Assembly: GCF_003589595.1 (NCBI RefSeq)
Contig: NW_020653715.1
Span: 1,202,326-1,266,325, forward strand
Direction: 5' to 3'
DNA from: Hyposmocoma kahamanoa
Lineage: Eukaryota; Arthropoda; Insecta; Lepidoptera; Cosmopterigidae
Length of the DNA stretch: 64,000 bases
This document shows positions 10,396 to 22,059 of this stretch, piece by piece (position 1 is the stretch's first letter; every line of letters starts with the position of its first letter). A program made the position numbers and the translations under genes. Under the pieces are notes generated by a model. The model was not told where the DNA came from. It searched no databases and saw only the letters and a program-made list of their open reading frames with translations.

Positions 10396-10672
10396 CTGCA
10401 AAAAAAGAGGAGGTTCGGTATTTGTATTTTTTTTGAGTGTGTATGGTACGTGTTTACTCAGACACTTGTGAACCGATTTTGATAATTCTTTTTTTGCAGG
10501 TACCTCAGCATTGGTCTCTTTTAAATTTGAAGAAAATATTCCTCCTCTAAGGGTGGTAAATTAAGGGATGAATTCGGTTCCGGTCACTTTCCTGTAACCG
10601 ATTGTTAACTTTTTAGTTTCAGTTTGTATGTAAACACATGTAAGCATAGTTTGAAGTCGGTTTTTTTAAATT
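10396..10672 (-). repeat. Repeat family C, internally short copy
   Basis: Reverse orientation: GAGGAGGTTCGGTATTTGTA at the left, TTGTGAACCGATTTTGAT, CCTCCTCTAAGGGTGG, and TTTGAAGTCGGTTTTTTTAA at the right. Confidence 0.65.
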
Positions 10673-10699
10673 AAAAATTACTTTATGTTTCAGTTTTAG

Positions 10700-10952
10700 T
10701 GCTGCCACCTTACTTATTTCTGCCGCCAAGCAGTAGTGTTAGCGTTACTGCGTTCCGGTTTTGAAGGGGTAAGGGTGCTGGTGAAATTACAGGCATGAGA
10801 CTTATCAACTCAGGGTGACGGGCGTAGTGGCAGTGCGCCTCAGGTCTTTGCGATTTAAAGCTCTGAGTGGCACTGCGACTGTTATGGACAGGCGTCAGGC
10901 GTACCATCAGGCGCACGACGTGTACGTCTCGTCGCTTGTCATTAAAAAAAAA
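10700..10952 (+). repeat. Repeat family A, 5'-truncated
   Basis: From GTGCTGCCACCTTAC to an A-run after CTTGTCATT. A 117-codon frame beginning inside it is a by-product of the repeat and has no conserved content. Confidence 0.7.
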
Positions 10953-11554
10953 AACGATTGCAATATCCTTGGACGCCGTTATTTATACTTTAATACTGTG
11001 ACAATGATACGCCGAAGAAAAATGACAAAATTCACTATCACAGACATTATAGACAACAAAGTCATTATTTATAATGAAACGGTGGACAGGTACATCTATT
11101 TTCAAACCAAACCCAATGAGTTGACAACAAAAACCGACAAGTGTAATTTCAAAATGACACACACGTAAAGGCACTAGCTATCGAGAATTGGCACGAGGCG
11201 CAGACCACTCACAGTTTGACTCACCGAAGGTAAATGATGCGTAAACTAGAAAACACGTCGAATTTAAACGCTGATGGAAGTTTCTCATAATCTACTGGAC
11301 GTGGTCAGAGTGAACAAAAAATTCAGTCCATATAACAACGCACTTACGAGGATAGATTCAAGGACGTTAATTTCTTCTTTCTAAATTACAGACAGAGCAT
11401 GCTCACGCGCATACTTTCCTTGCAATTCGATGTTATAGTTATTTGTCGTAATTTTCTTGATTTTATTGTAATAATCATTATTTTCCGTAGTTTCACTTCT
11501 ACATAATATGAAGTGAAATGAATTGTTTGTCATTTAAAAACTTTTTAATGTCTA

Positions 11555-11822
11555 CATTGACTTACAATTATATGGACGTCGGGTCCGCGCTAAAAAGTAT
11601 CCGAACTTATAGGGCGTTAAAATCGTATACAGAGCGTCATTCACGCTTTAGTCTTCGTTTGTTCGACAAAATTAGACAGTACTGCGATGACATTACAATT
11701 TAAATTCAACGTTTTAGCTTTTTCATATTCCTTTACATGTCACTACGTTTAAATAGGTTGACTTGGGACTTTTTTCGTGACTTTTGTATTAGACCCGTCG
11801 TCCATTTATTTGTAAGTCAATG
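11555..11822 (+). mobile_element. hAT-like MITE with exact 8-bp target duplication, copy 1
   Basis: Terminal inverted repeats CATTGACTTACAA (11555-11567) and TTGTAAGTCAATG (11810-11822), with subterminal GGACGTCGGGTC against GACCCGTCGTCC. The flanks are AATGTCTA at 11547-11554 and again AATGTCTA at 11823-11830. An 8-bp duplication is the hallmark of hAT transposons. The 268-bp interior is non-coding. A second copy lies inverted at 25693-25972. Confidence 0.9.
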
Positions 11823-11934
11823 AATGTCTAAGTAAGTTTGTGATTTGCAAGTAAAGAAATAAGTTAAATAATAATTGTAACTTTTTCATTGAAAAAAAAG
11901 CCGTCCTCAAATTTTGCTTATCGTCTTTTTTAAT

Positions 11935-12170
11935 GTCCAAGGGATCCCATCATCTGATCATTCTGACTTCTTGGTGACAATGGGACTGTTACGGACACTT
12001 ACGTACATTTTATTATTATTATGTCAAGTAAAAAGTCGAATTTTATTTGCGGACAATAATTAGTCGTTTGTGATAGCCGACAAGAACCCGGAACAGCATC
12101 AGAGACCACCTCGAGAGTAAACCCTTTCAAACAAAAGAAGAATTTTCAAAATCGGTGCACAATTGATTGA
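11935..12170 (+). repeat. Repeat family C variant, first of a pair
   Basis: Contains GGTGACAATGGGAC, CCCTTTCAAACAAAAGAAG and TTTTCAAAATCGGTGCACAA, which recur at 12434-12530 in the same orientation. It resembles the ...AAATCGGTTCA... portion of family C. Confidence 0.55.
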
Positions 12171-12222
12171 GAAATTGGTGAATACACGGACATGTCTACA
12201 AATTTTGAGGATTTCCTTCAAT

Positions 12223-12565
12223 TTTCATGGGATCCCCTCATCAGATTTTGGGGTCTACACTCGATCTCCGCCCGACATCCGTCCGAAACAATTACTGCCA
12301 AATAAGCAATACTTGACCAAATGAAAAGACGCGTGATGCGAATGAAGCTTCATACTTGATACTTGTCTTTTAATTTTGTCGAATATTACTTATTTGACAG
12401 TAATTGTTTCGGACGGATGTCGACAGTAGACCCCCTGACTTGGTGACAATAGGACCACCACGAGAGTGCACCCTTTCAAACAAAAAAAGGAATTTTCAAA
12501 ATCTGTCCACAATTGACGGAGACATCTGAAAACTTACATACAGTCGAACGTATAACCTCCTCCTT
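12223..12565 (+). repeat. Repeat family C variant interrupted by a TIR element
   Basis: The left piece is GGGATCCCCTCATCAGA. The right piece runs from CTGACTTGGTGACAATAGG through CCCTTTCAAACAAAAAAAGG to the CCTCCTCCTTTTTCAGTCAG end. The element at 12250-12434 splits the two. Confidence 0.6.
12250..12434. mobile_element. MITE with ~38-bp terminal inverted repeats, nested in family C
   Basis: Outer ends GGGGTCTAC (12250-12258) and GTAGACCCC (12426-12434). Inner arms 12273-12310 and 12385-12422 are complementary over 38 bp with two mismatches (core TCCGTCCGAAACAATTACTG). The interior is about 75 bp and non-coding. No clear target duplication could be read because the host repeat is itself variable. 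A worn relative lies at 7505-7655. Confidence 0.75.
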
Positions 12566-14467
12566 TTTCAGTCAGTTAAAAATACAATGAGATCGATGAT
12601 TTGAAATAAACTTTAGTGGCCAATATATAGTGTAGGTATACCTAAGTCTTTTTTGATGACCTCATTGAAAGAGGATGACTAATACCGGAAACAAACTTTT
12701 CTAAATTGGTTCTCGTCTGTTTTGTGCCCCGGATTCAATTTCTTTGCTCTGGCGTCATTGCACAAGGCATTCCCTAATTCGAGTCCAGGTAATTGATGAT
12801 CTTCTTTGGCAAAAATAGACGTGTGTGGACAAGGGTTCAAATTCGTCAAACTTAGCCAGTGTCGAAGCAAAACTCCTGGCTAGCTTTCAATTAGCTTCGT
12901 TCAAACCACCGGTTACCAGTGTAGCCAGCTACTTTCGCTAAAGAATAAACGTAGCCATTCAAAGGGACAACACTGTCAGCCTCCTTTACTCGATGCCCCA
13001 AGGCGCGGCCCTTGAGGCTATTTTGTTTTTCTTTATTTCATTTCAAGTAAATATAATTGTAAAACGGCAACTTATTAATGTTTTTTGATAAAATTGTAAC
13101 TCGACAGAAATGCTTCAATGTTGTCAATAACTTGGCGTTTCGACAAAACCAGTTTATAAAATCAATTCAAACGCAAATATTATTCGATTAGTGGAAAACA
13201 AAAGACAACAATTTCTAAAATTTCCAAGTCCCTTCAATTGCGCGCTGTGGTGTTAACTTCTCATTGAAAGCGGCCGATACATTTTCAAATATCGCTGTAT
13301 TTTGTGTTTCTTTACTTTCATTGATTTGACATCTTATAAATAAGTCAATATTGACGTGCTTAGCATCCGTAATAAAGTGTTGTAAATCAATGATATCTAG
13401 TACAATACGTATACTCGTATATAACCTTCTCCACCATTTATTGTAATGTAACGCCAAATTTTTGTAATGGAGCAGCTTTTTTATTATGATTTAGAAATGA
13501 CGGTATTTTAAACTCATTGAGATTCAGTGGATATCAGATCTCGTGCTATGCATCACATTAATTGACCATTTCGCATTGTTCTTAATTAAATGTAATTTTT
13601 TGTTTTACGATTTTTTGGCTTCATGCATGGACACGGTTTACTTTTATAAGGTATGGTATATTATCTCATTTATGGGGTTAGTGACTTGGTTGCCACTGTC
13701 GTACGGCGATATCATATAGCATAGTGTAATGATACGGGTTCCTATAAGAGCTCTTTGTAAATTGAGTGCGTTAAGGACTTTAAAATTCGTCATAATCAAA
13801 CGCTTCAAGTATATTTTTTTTACTTCTTCCATTAGCACCATGAACTGAAGTTATTCAAGGACATCTTTAATCTGGTAGAGATATCTACCCCTATTTACCC
13901 ATATTTTCGCCCACATTAAGTCTAAAAATTTGTGTCCCATGAAAACCATCCATATGAATGTTTATTTATTGATTATTAAGGACATAAATTTATACCAAAA
14001 GTCTTTTATTCGGTATTCAATTCACAATACTGTAACGGAAACTTGAAAAAACTCCCGAAATGCACAGAATACATGATAAAAGATTCAATATCGAAAAAGT
14101 CTTCACAGGTATAGAAAATTTGAAGCCCCTGAACGTTTTTCACGTTTTAAATTTCACAGTCCAGACTCTAATCACAACAAAGGTTATTAATCCAAAAATA
14201 ATTTGGTCCTTCGGCCGTCCCGTTCCGTTCTTAATCATATTTATTTTATTTGAATGCGTAATCCTTTTCCATTAATTAGTGACCAGGGACCGTGATGAAG
14301 GGGGCGGCGATTTTTTCTTCGATAGGCTCGGAGCTTGGGAATTAATGAATTTACGTAAGTCTTTGTGTATTTACAACCTATATAACCTATGTGGAGATTT
14401 TGATCAAAAGGATATTAAAGCCACCAATTCTAATTCGTATCACGTTAGTGAAGTTACAAGAACTTAG
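12566..14467. other. Unassigned intron sequence
   Basis: Long stretch without recognised repeats or exons. Scattered short frames (e.g. 13215-13457 minus, 14060-14275 plus) show no conserved motifs. Confidence 0.35.
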
Positions 14468-14590
14468 GACTTGTCAACTTGCGTCTCAGTGACGGGTGCT
14501 GGGGCATTGACCATCAGATCTTTGCCATTTAAAGCTGCTTATGGACGGGCATGTCGCTTACCATTTCTCCGGCCCGCCACATGGTATAAA
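14468..14590 (+). repeat. Repeat family A, worn 3' part
   Basis: From GGACTTGTCAACTTGCGTC to CACATGGTATAAAAAC, with many substitutions and an internal loss around the GGCACTGCAACTG block. Confidence 0.6.
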
Positions 14591-14599
14591 AACAAAACT

Positions 14600-15665
14600 T
14601 TGAAGGAACTGATTGTTATTGCCACAGATAATTTGGTAGCACTGATTTGGAGAGACTTAAACATAATGTGTGATAGGTACCCACTGGTTATGGTCAGATA
14701 TATCGGAACTCCTTTTATGCGTCCTATCCAAGGTGTCACGTGTCTAATTAAGATTTCTGCTCCTTAAAAAATAACGTTTAGTTAAGTTTGCTCATTGGAC
14801 GTGTTGATCAAAATATGGCTGAGGAGAAATACTTTCTCTGTGGATCTGTGACCGAGCCGTCAATATTTGATTGATGGACCAGAAGAATAACTGGAGGTTT
14901 CAGACTAATCCTTTGCTCTCCCTCTTCCGGAGTTGTAACCATAAGGAATTGTAAGGGAAAAAGTGGTGTGTGTGTGGAGTTTCTGGATTTCCTATTAAGG
15001 GAAACTGCTGTATGTGGATTTGTAATATCAAACACGAATGTTTATCAAAACATAATAATGCCGCTATTAATTGCCTGGTGTTTAGTACACACTCCAATTG
15101 CCGATCTCATGCAGCAAGCGAGTAGCTGGAAAGCTAGTTGGAAGCTAATTTTTCTGTATTGGTTCTGGTGTGGGTGGTCTGATTAGAGCTCCAGAGTGCA
15201 TTTCGTTGCTGTGACACTCATTGTACAGAGAATTTCCTAATTTAGGACCACGATTTGGTAGTCTGGTACCTACATTGAAAAAATAGGGTAGTCACTACAG
15301 ACTAAAAACAGATTGATCTTCGAAGTGATAAGTACCATTACGTTTTGTTTTTGGATAAAGTGCATAGGGTTGCCCATTACGAGATTTAAAAATATACTGT
15401 TTCTTCCTTTATTTATTAGAATTGTTATTGCTAGTGAATTATTAAAAAGATAACCATTAAATAAAAGGTAATAGCTGAAAATTGCTCTGTGGTTTAATGG
15501 ATTATAACTCGGTCTAGTGAACATTGAATAGGAATATTCCTAAGAAACTTTAGAAAAGACATTGTATTTCATAATATCAGGCAATCGTGCATCTTGTGAC
15601 TATAATAAAGAAAGAATTGAAAAGTACGTTGTATAAAAATATTGAAAGCAAATTTTGACAGTTAC
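14600..15665. other. Unassigned intron sequence
   Basis: No exon recognised. GTGTGTGTGTGG near 14965 is a short GT run. Possibly old transposon sequence. Confidence 0.3.
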
Positions 15666-15667
15666 TT

Positions 15668-16045
15668 GTCAATGTTTATTTATTTATTTATTTCACAATA
15701 ACAGTTGGCAAACGGTGTACAATACTTAATATTAATTGAATATTACAACATTGTGCACAACATTGTAATGAAACAGATTTAGACAAATATTTTAATTAAA
15801 AACGAAAATGCACGTTTATAAAATTAAAAGAAAAAAAAAGAGAAGTTTGAGCAAACCATGAATTAAAAATCTACAAAAAATGAGCAAAATGAAGGCATCT
15901 TGGACCTAGTTTTGAGACCTCATAGACGCTATGAATGATTTCAAAGATTGGTGGAATATATCTACCTCAGTGCAAACCTTATTATAATTCCTGCACATAC
16001 GAAACAACGGATCATTGTGCGACACGTTGTACGCTGTAAATATGT
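15668..16045 (-). mobile_element. LINE 3' end with a short reverse transcriptase C-terminal remnant
   Basis: The minus-strand frame at 15906-16151 contains PLFRMCRNYNKVCTEVDIF followed by HQSLKSFI. The P..R....YN......DIF..SL..F pattern resembles the extreme C-terminus of some insect LINE ORF2 proteins. The 3' flank ends in a reversed AAATAAATAAATAAATAA tail at 15668-15687. The remaining ORF is absent. Confidence 0.5.
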
Positions 16046-16667
16046 ACATACTTGTATATGATTTTTCCCATTGAATTTGATTTTGAAAACGGAAAAGGTT
16101 TTTCTTCAGTAATAACCTCTGTGCTATCTCTACTTTTGGCAGTCGTTTCACACATGACTGTCTTTCTCAATATTTGTGACCTGACTTTTAAAGGACCTAC
16201 TTCAATTAATGTTAAGTTTTCATTAAACAGATTCAATCATTATCAACAATTCTTACGGGTTCCAAGCTCTATAATTTTTCGCTATCTTTATTTACTTATA
16301 TCGATGTCCCCTGTCTGGGGGGCCCTTCCCGCACCCCGCACCCCGCCATCTTGTCTGACCGTCTGTTTGTAGTCCTCTTTTATTTTAATACTTATGAATT
16401 GGATTACGTATTTGTGCACGACAATGTAATTTGCCGTTTAGAATGTTAGAGAGTTGCCAGTTTACGTTTAAGTTAAGTTTCTTGTGGACTAATAATGCGC
16501 TAATATTGAAGTATAATATTACTACTACATCTTGTTGTAGGTAATGGAGCCAATTTTTAAGGTTACCGTTAATTAAATGTTATAGTAAATGTTTAAATTT
16601 TTTAAATTTATTTTTATTTAAAATTTAAATTATAATTTTACGTTTTCCTTTTAACTTATGATATCGT

Positions 16668-16828
16668 GGTAAGTGACACGCTTGTCCATAGCCGTGACCC
16701 TGAGACATAACTTGACAATTCCAATGTACCTGTAGGTTCACTAGCACCCTTACCCTTCAAAACCGAAACGCAGTAATACGCACATCGCTGCTTGGCGGCA
16801 AAAATTTGTGTACATCCCTGGACGAACA
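16668..16828 (-). repeat. Repeat family A with an internal deletion
   Basis: GTAAGTGACACGCTTGTCCA runs directly into CCTGAGACATAACTTGACA, skipping the GATTTAAAGCTCTGAG block, and ends ACATCCCTGGACGAAC. Confidence 0.7.
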
Positions 16829-17858
16829 CTTTCAAAGATATTATTAACTTTAGTTTGTTTTAATTTATACGTACATAATGCCCTATGAATAATAATTGAA
16901 AATAAATGATGTCTAGATTTGAAGCTTCAGTAAAAAAATAAATTAAAAGTCCGAAAAACAAATCCAATATCGCAAGTACTCGTACAATTAATGAAAACAC
17001 AAAGCCTAATCAAATTACGAACTGAGCGATATTAAAAAATAATGTTTGTCTATTGCTCCAATACTCGACGTACTTGAGATGAAACATAGAGTAAACACAA
17101 TCAGCATAACAACTACAAAACGGAAAAACAAAAAGGAAAAATCCTTGGACCTGACAGGACTCAAACTTGCGTTTGTGCCACGCCAAGGCCACGCATGTAA
17201 TTGAGTCAATCATTGTAGAAAAACTAAAGTAAGCTGAAATTAATGCACTCTAAATTGGTTATGCTCTTGTGTTCTGCGTTTTCTCAGAATAATTTTTGTT
17301 GCTCTGATAGCGATTGTCGTGGTTACCTAGGACATTATAGGAATGCGGTTTTCGTGTAAACTTGCAAAACGGCATTTTTGTTACGCTATGTACGCGACAG
17401 CTTCTAATCTCTCAATGTCAGTCCTAATTTGCCGGCATCGAATTACCTTCCAAGAGTTTTATTTTCGAAGGAAACGCGTTTCGACAGCCCTGAGAATAAG
17501 CCTCCGTTAAAATGTTTGAAAAATCGAACGATGAAAGATTCAGATTCAAACATTCTGTTTATCTCTTTATGACAAAAAATATCAACGTGACGACAGTTGG
17601 AAAATTTTAAAAATGGCGTTCCATATTTAAAAATTTTTAGCTGTGTTTTAAGACGAGATCGAAAGACGATTACAAAGTAATGTATGTTAGGTATAGCTGT
17701 CACAGTATCATTGTCAGTTATACGTTTCACTGCTGGGCAGGGTTCTTATCCTGTGTTAACCAAATGCGATCTAGCTGAGACTACGTTTTCCTTTTGCTTC
17801 TTCTTTGACGTCAAGTTTCATCATGATGATTTCCTTCACCGATAGCAAGAAGTATTGC
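16829..17858. other. Unassigned intron sequence
   Basis: No repeats or exons recognised. Overlapping minus-strand frames at 17010-17213 and 17443-17730 lack family motifs. Confidence 0.35.
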
Positions 17859-17861
17859 TAC

Positions 17862-18030
17862 TAAACATTAATAAGCACGCAGAGGTCCCAGGTTCGATAC
17901 CCGGGCCGAGAGAAATATTTGTATGGCCTACATTTATTTCTTTCTTGAGTTAGGGTGTAATTTGTGGTTGTCTATGTGTGTGTACATGGCACCCACAACT
18001 CAGTGTTTCTCTAGTGCGGGATATGAAAAA
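17862..18030 (+). repeat. tRNA-related SINE family F
   Basis: A tRNA-like B box (CCCAGGTTCGATACCCGGGC) is followed by GAAATATTTGTATGGCCTAC, GGTGTAATTTGTGGTTGTC, and ACAACTCAGTGTTTCTCTAG. Related copies are at 53.67 kb (plus) and 56.7 kb (minus). Confidence 0.75.
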
Positions 18031-19944
18031 AAAATGCTCTTTTCTCGACAACTACTAGATCTAGGACAATAAGGATAGTATCGACGTAAAGTTAATTAAC
18101 GACTTTAATCGATCAAAAAAAATATCTCCAAACGCAAAAACATTTGTAATCATTAACACACCATTGGAAAGTTTTAATTAAATTCTGCTATGTCCGATTT
18201 TTTACTATTATAAAATTATGTAATTAATCTCTTTAAATATTTTCTTCTAAATATTTTTCCAAACATATTTCACAGTAACGCAAATAAGAATTATCGATAA
18301 TTAAATAACGTTAATAACGCACACGTAGATCAGCTCTAGTTTTCCGAAATATTTTTTGAATTTAGAAATGGATTGAACAATATAAAGTACGATAGAAAGT
18401 ATCGTAATTAATTTTATTCACAAAGTCCGAAAGGTTCGTATTGAAGTTATCCGTGGTCACCTAAAAGCCAAAATATTCAGTCAAATATTCAAAAGCGAAC
18501 GCTTTGATTCCCCATAAAAGAACCCCGCGTATTGATAATGTTCGGATATACACCAAACAAAATCCGCAGAGCGAGAATTTGTCAGACCACACAAAAACAG
18601 TTCAAACAAAACCGTCGCGTATCCAAATCGAAAACTAAATAATTCAATTCTAACTTTGACAAATTCAAATTCGCGTTCGAATTTTCGAAGTTGTATTGGC
18701 GATAGACAGGTAGGGAGCTAATCATTATTAGATATTGGATTTTGTAACTTTGGACTCATCCGCTTTCTAATTTACTAATGAAGCCGAGTGCTGTTGCCAT
18801 TAGACCCCCTTCCACCCCTTTTACGGGCAAGAGGGGGTTAGAGAGAAGGGGTAAGATCCCGAGAATTTTCGTCTTTTATACATGTAGAACGATAATCCGA
18901 TTGGTGATTCCACATTTGAGTTTTGCCGTGGTGACTTTGTAGCGGGCGTTCAATTTTCGAAATTGGTTTGTTTCTTGAATTATTTACGAGAACATTCGAA
19001 TTAAGTTTCGCGCGCTAGTCGGTTTCCATTGTTTGGGATACATTTGTTTTGTGTCTAGTGTTTATATGGAAAGATTGAACTTGGAGATACTTATTTCTAT
19101 TTTTGTAGCAAGTCCTTGGATAGGGCCCGTAACGGTGTAAATTCGAAAACATAGTTGCTATCTATTTTTGTTTTTTTAACGCTTTATATATGAGTTTAAT
19201 TGATATAAGTTTCTTATTGAAATTCTTATAATGAAATATTGTACAGAAAGAACGGCCCATAGTCCAAAGTGTCAAGATTGAAGTGCTTTTGACTGTACCA
19301 GAGTTTACTGTTTGTAACAGGTAAAATTTTGAAATCATAGCCAATCACAATTAAACAATCGAACTTTTCAACACCACCCTAAAATGGTCTATAACAAAAC
19401 ACAGACCACAATAAAGCAATAAAAGCAAACACGACGAAGTAAAGGTCGGAACAAACTGGTAACAAGCGAATGTATACCCCGACAACTTGCCCGCCGATTC
19501 CACCTATGCGATTGCTCAACTTTGCCTGCGACTATCAAAGAATAAGTCACAGATATGACGCAATGGTGACATTCAATGTTTATGCCTACGCAAACAGTGT
19601 TACCACCATAATCTTTATCAGTGAATAAACAGTGACCTTTTAAAAAATTAAGGATGTGCTATTCACGCTTATTACAATTATTTTGATCGATTGTTGCAGC
19701 AAAGTTAGCCACAGTCTGTTATTACCAGAGTTTAATGAGCTCGTCAAAATGGAAGTAAATAATGCCAATTTAACGTGTGTCTTTTCAAGGCGAGAGTAAA
19801 TAGGCACCTAGGCACCTTTTATACAAATATGTTCCGTCCTCCACTACATCGTCATTATCATCAAGTGATTGTGGTGCAATGCTTGCTTATGACCAATAAA
19901 GAAAAAGTGTGATTTTTTGGGACAAAGGGGACATAGGTAGAGCT
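18031..19944. other. Unassigned intron sequence
   Basis: Largely unique AT-rich sequence. 18800-18860 contains a G-rich AGAGGGGGTTAGAGAGAAGG run opposite a C-rich CCCCCTTCCACCCC run, giving a local purine/pyrimidine asymmetry. No exon recognised. Confidence 0.35.
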
Positions 19945-19949
19945 AGAGT

Positions 19950-20100
19950 AAAACGGGTGTGACAATAGACGCTGGTTCGAGTCTGGACTCGTCAAATCGA
20001 AGGAGTTTTTCTGCATGTTGTTTATCAATAATAATAACAAGTGGAGTATATGAATATTATGGTAGTAAAACCATCATAATATTCAATAAAATAAATAATG
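19950..20100 (+). repeat. tRNA-related SINE family D, worn copy
   Basis: GACGCTGGTTCGAGTCTGG (B box-like), CAAATCGAAGGAGTTTTTC, then TGAATATTATGGTAGTAAAA; same layout as the copy at 31.77 kb. Confidence 0.6.
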
Positions 20101-20189
20101 TTAGAGTAAAATTTTCAAAAAAAATATTATAAGTTTTGTCTCGGAGAAGCGGAACATTTTTAACTAGTATATTCCACACGTTAATCTTT

Positions 20190-20280
20190 GCAGGAGGGTG
20201 CAGGTGCGAACCGGGATTGTGCGATATTGACTCGCTAACTCAATATTAGCTTATTAATGCACTACCACACATGGCCTCGC
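20190..20280 (-). repeat. tRNA-like fragment
   Basis: Contains GGTGCGAACCGGGATTGTGC, resembling a reversed tRNA B box. No full cloverleaf could be drawn. Confidence 0.35.
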
Positions 20281-20444
20281 GCCGAGGCGAGTGGATTTTA
20301 AACGATACAACTTTGAATTTGGAACTTTCAAAAGTGTAGGTTGAAAATAAAATAGTGTGCTCGAATTTTGAAAGGAATCGTGTATCTGTAGTTTCATATA
20401 CAAGTCTTTGGTTAATTTAAGGGTTTAATTCTCGAAACGGAAAC

Positions 20445-20718
20445 CGGATTCATATCCGCTACATTGAATTCCGTTAACCGATTTCACAAAAACTTGGTAA
20501 TACTAAGTGACGGGACGAACAAGTCGTGCACCTGGTGCTAAGCGTCACGCCTGTCCATAACAGTTGCAGTGTCGCTCAAAGGGCACTGCCACTGCGCCTG
20601 TCACCCTGAGACATAAGTTGAAAAGTTTCATGTGCCTGCACCTTTACCTTTCAAATCCGGAACGCAGTAATGATGATGATGGCGGCAGAAATAGGTACGT
20701 GACTCTACTGCTACGAAA
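20445..20718 (-). repeat. Families C (fragment) and A joined, reverse strand
   Basis: CGTTAACCGATTTCACAAAA and CTTGGTAAT (C) fuse directly to ACTAAGTGACGGGACGAAC (A), which continues to GGCGGCAGAAATAGGTACG. In sense orientation the order is again A then C. ATGATGATGATGG near 20671 is a small trinucleotide expansion inside A. Confidence 0.65.
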
Positions 20719-21548
20719 TTTTCGGACTTACACGCTTATTGAATGTACCACATCACTAAACTAGTTATGTACAAAACGCAGTGCTCACAAGGTTAAGCCG
20801 TACATATAACATCTTTCATGATATAGATTTGTTCACTGAGTCAAGAAGACATAAGGACTTGTGTGCAAGACAATTGCGGTATGGAATGAATCGCAGTCAG
20901 TAATGATGGTTCCCATTATTTGATTAATATTTTTGTTTTTCTTTTTGCTTAAAGTCGTTTAATTTATCCTTTCTGAGGACGAGTCGCGTTTATTGTAGGT
21001 CTTATGGTAGTTAGTCAATTTTATGACAAGACAAATGTTAAGTCGAGTTTATCTTTCTTTTTATTTACTACTTAACATCGTCTAATACGCACTTATTATT
21101 AGTAACGCGAGACAATTTGTTTATTACTAGTAAATTATATGTGCGTTAGGCTGTTGATGTAAATGAAAAAAAAAAAAGTAATTCGAGATATAAATTTTAA
21201 AAAGTAGTAATTGTAGTTCAATTAGATTGCCTAAGCGTAAACTGTAAGCGAATTAACGAAACTATCTTATGAGGTCAATTCTAAATTCCACGGTAATGTC
21301 CTAAAACAAGACGCAATCTAAGATCCGTTCCACCTGAAAGCACACTTGAACCAACGGTACATTAACAATACTGCGAAAAGATAACCATCTAAATTAAGGT
21401 TTTAAATATTGTTTAAATGCGAGCTTAAGTGTAATCATAGGCTCGGTTAGTTAGCAAACGGTTAACTGTACTGAATGAGCTGTGGTTTAATTTACAATGC
21501 AAAGTTTTATTCCGATAGGTATACACTGAGCTAGATAGCTGGTTAGGG
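20719..21548. other. Unassigned intron sequence
   Basis: AT-rich, no exon or recognised repeat. Confidence 0.35.
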
Positions 21549-21552
21549 TATA

Positions 21553-21972
21553 CAGTGTGTTTTTTTAAATGGCTCACTATGGGGAAATTTGAAACCATAG
21601 AAGATACAAGGAAACTGTCTCAGGAACGAGGAACTAAGGGATGAATCCGGTTTCGCGCACTTTCCGGTAACCGATTTCAATAAAACTTGGCAAATAGATG
21701 TAATTAAACGAACTTTTCAGGTCGGTTTTTTTGAAAACAATTTTGACGTAGGTAGTCAATTTTTTGGTCAAACGTGAGTTGTTCGTAAAAATAAATAAAA
21801 TTGATCAAATTTTTTTTGTGCTCGGCTCAGTTTTATTCATTTTTATGGCCAACACACGCTTGACCAAAATATTGATTGTGCCAAAATTGTTTTTACAAAA
21901 AAAGACGTAATCGTTCTCAATCTTCTATGGTTTCAGATTTCTCCATACTGTCCCATTTAAAACAACACTGTG
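21553..21972. mobile_element. TA-flanked TIR element (Tc1/mariner-like MITE), copy 1, with family C nested inside
   Basis: Ends CAGTGTGTTTTTTTAAATGG (21553 on) and, reversed from 21972, CACAGTGTTGTTTTAAATGG. The inverted similarity continues for about 55 bp, including GAAACCATAGAAGAT. TA lies on both sides (21551-21552, 21973-21974). A reverse family C fragment (GATGAATCCGGTTTCGCGCA to AGGTCGGTTTTTTTG, 21616-21740) sits inside. Non-coding. Confidence 0.7.
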
Positions 21973-22059
21973 TATATAACTGTTACTTTTGGTAACCGCA
22001 ATTTTGAATTCTATGTAAATAACATAAGGTACAATTCGTATTTTTACAATCGTGTGCAG

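Noticed and set aside
10815..11168. 117-codon plus-strand open frame as a gene
   Set aside because: Its first third is repeat family A, and the remainder shows no motif; incidental.
19103..19150. Additional family B copy (GGGCCCGTAACGGTG)
   Set aside because: Only about 15 bp of similarity and no other B landmarks; could be chance.
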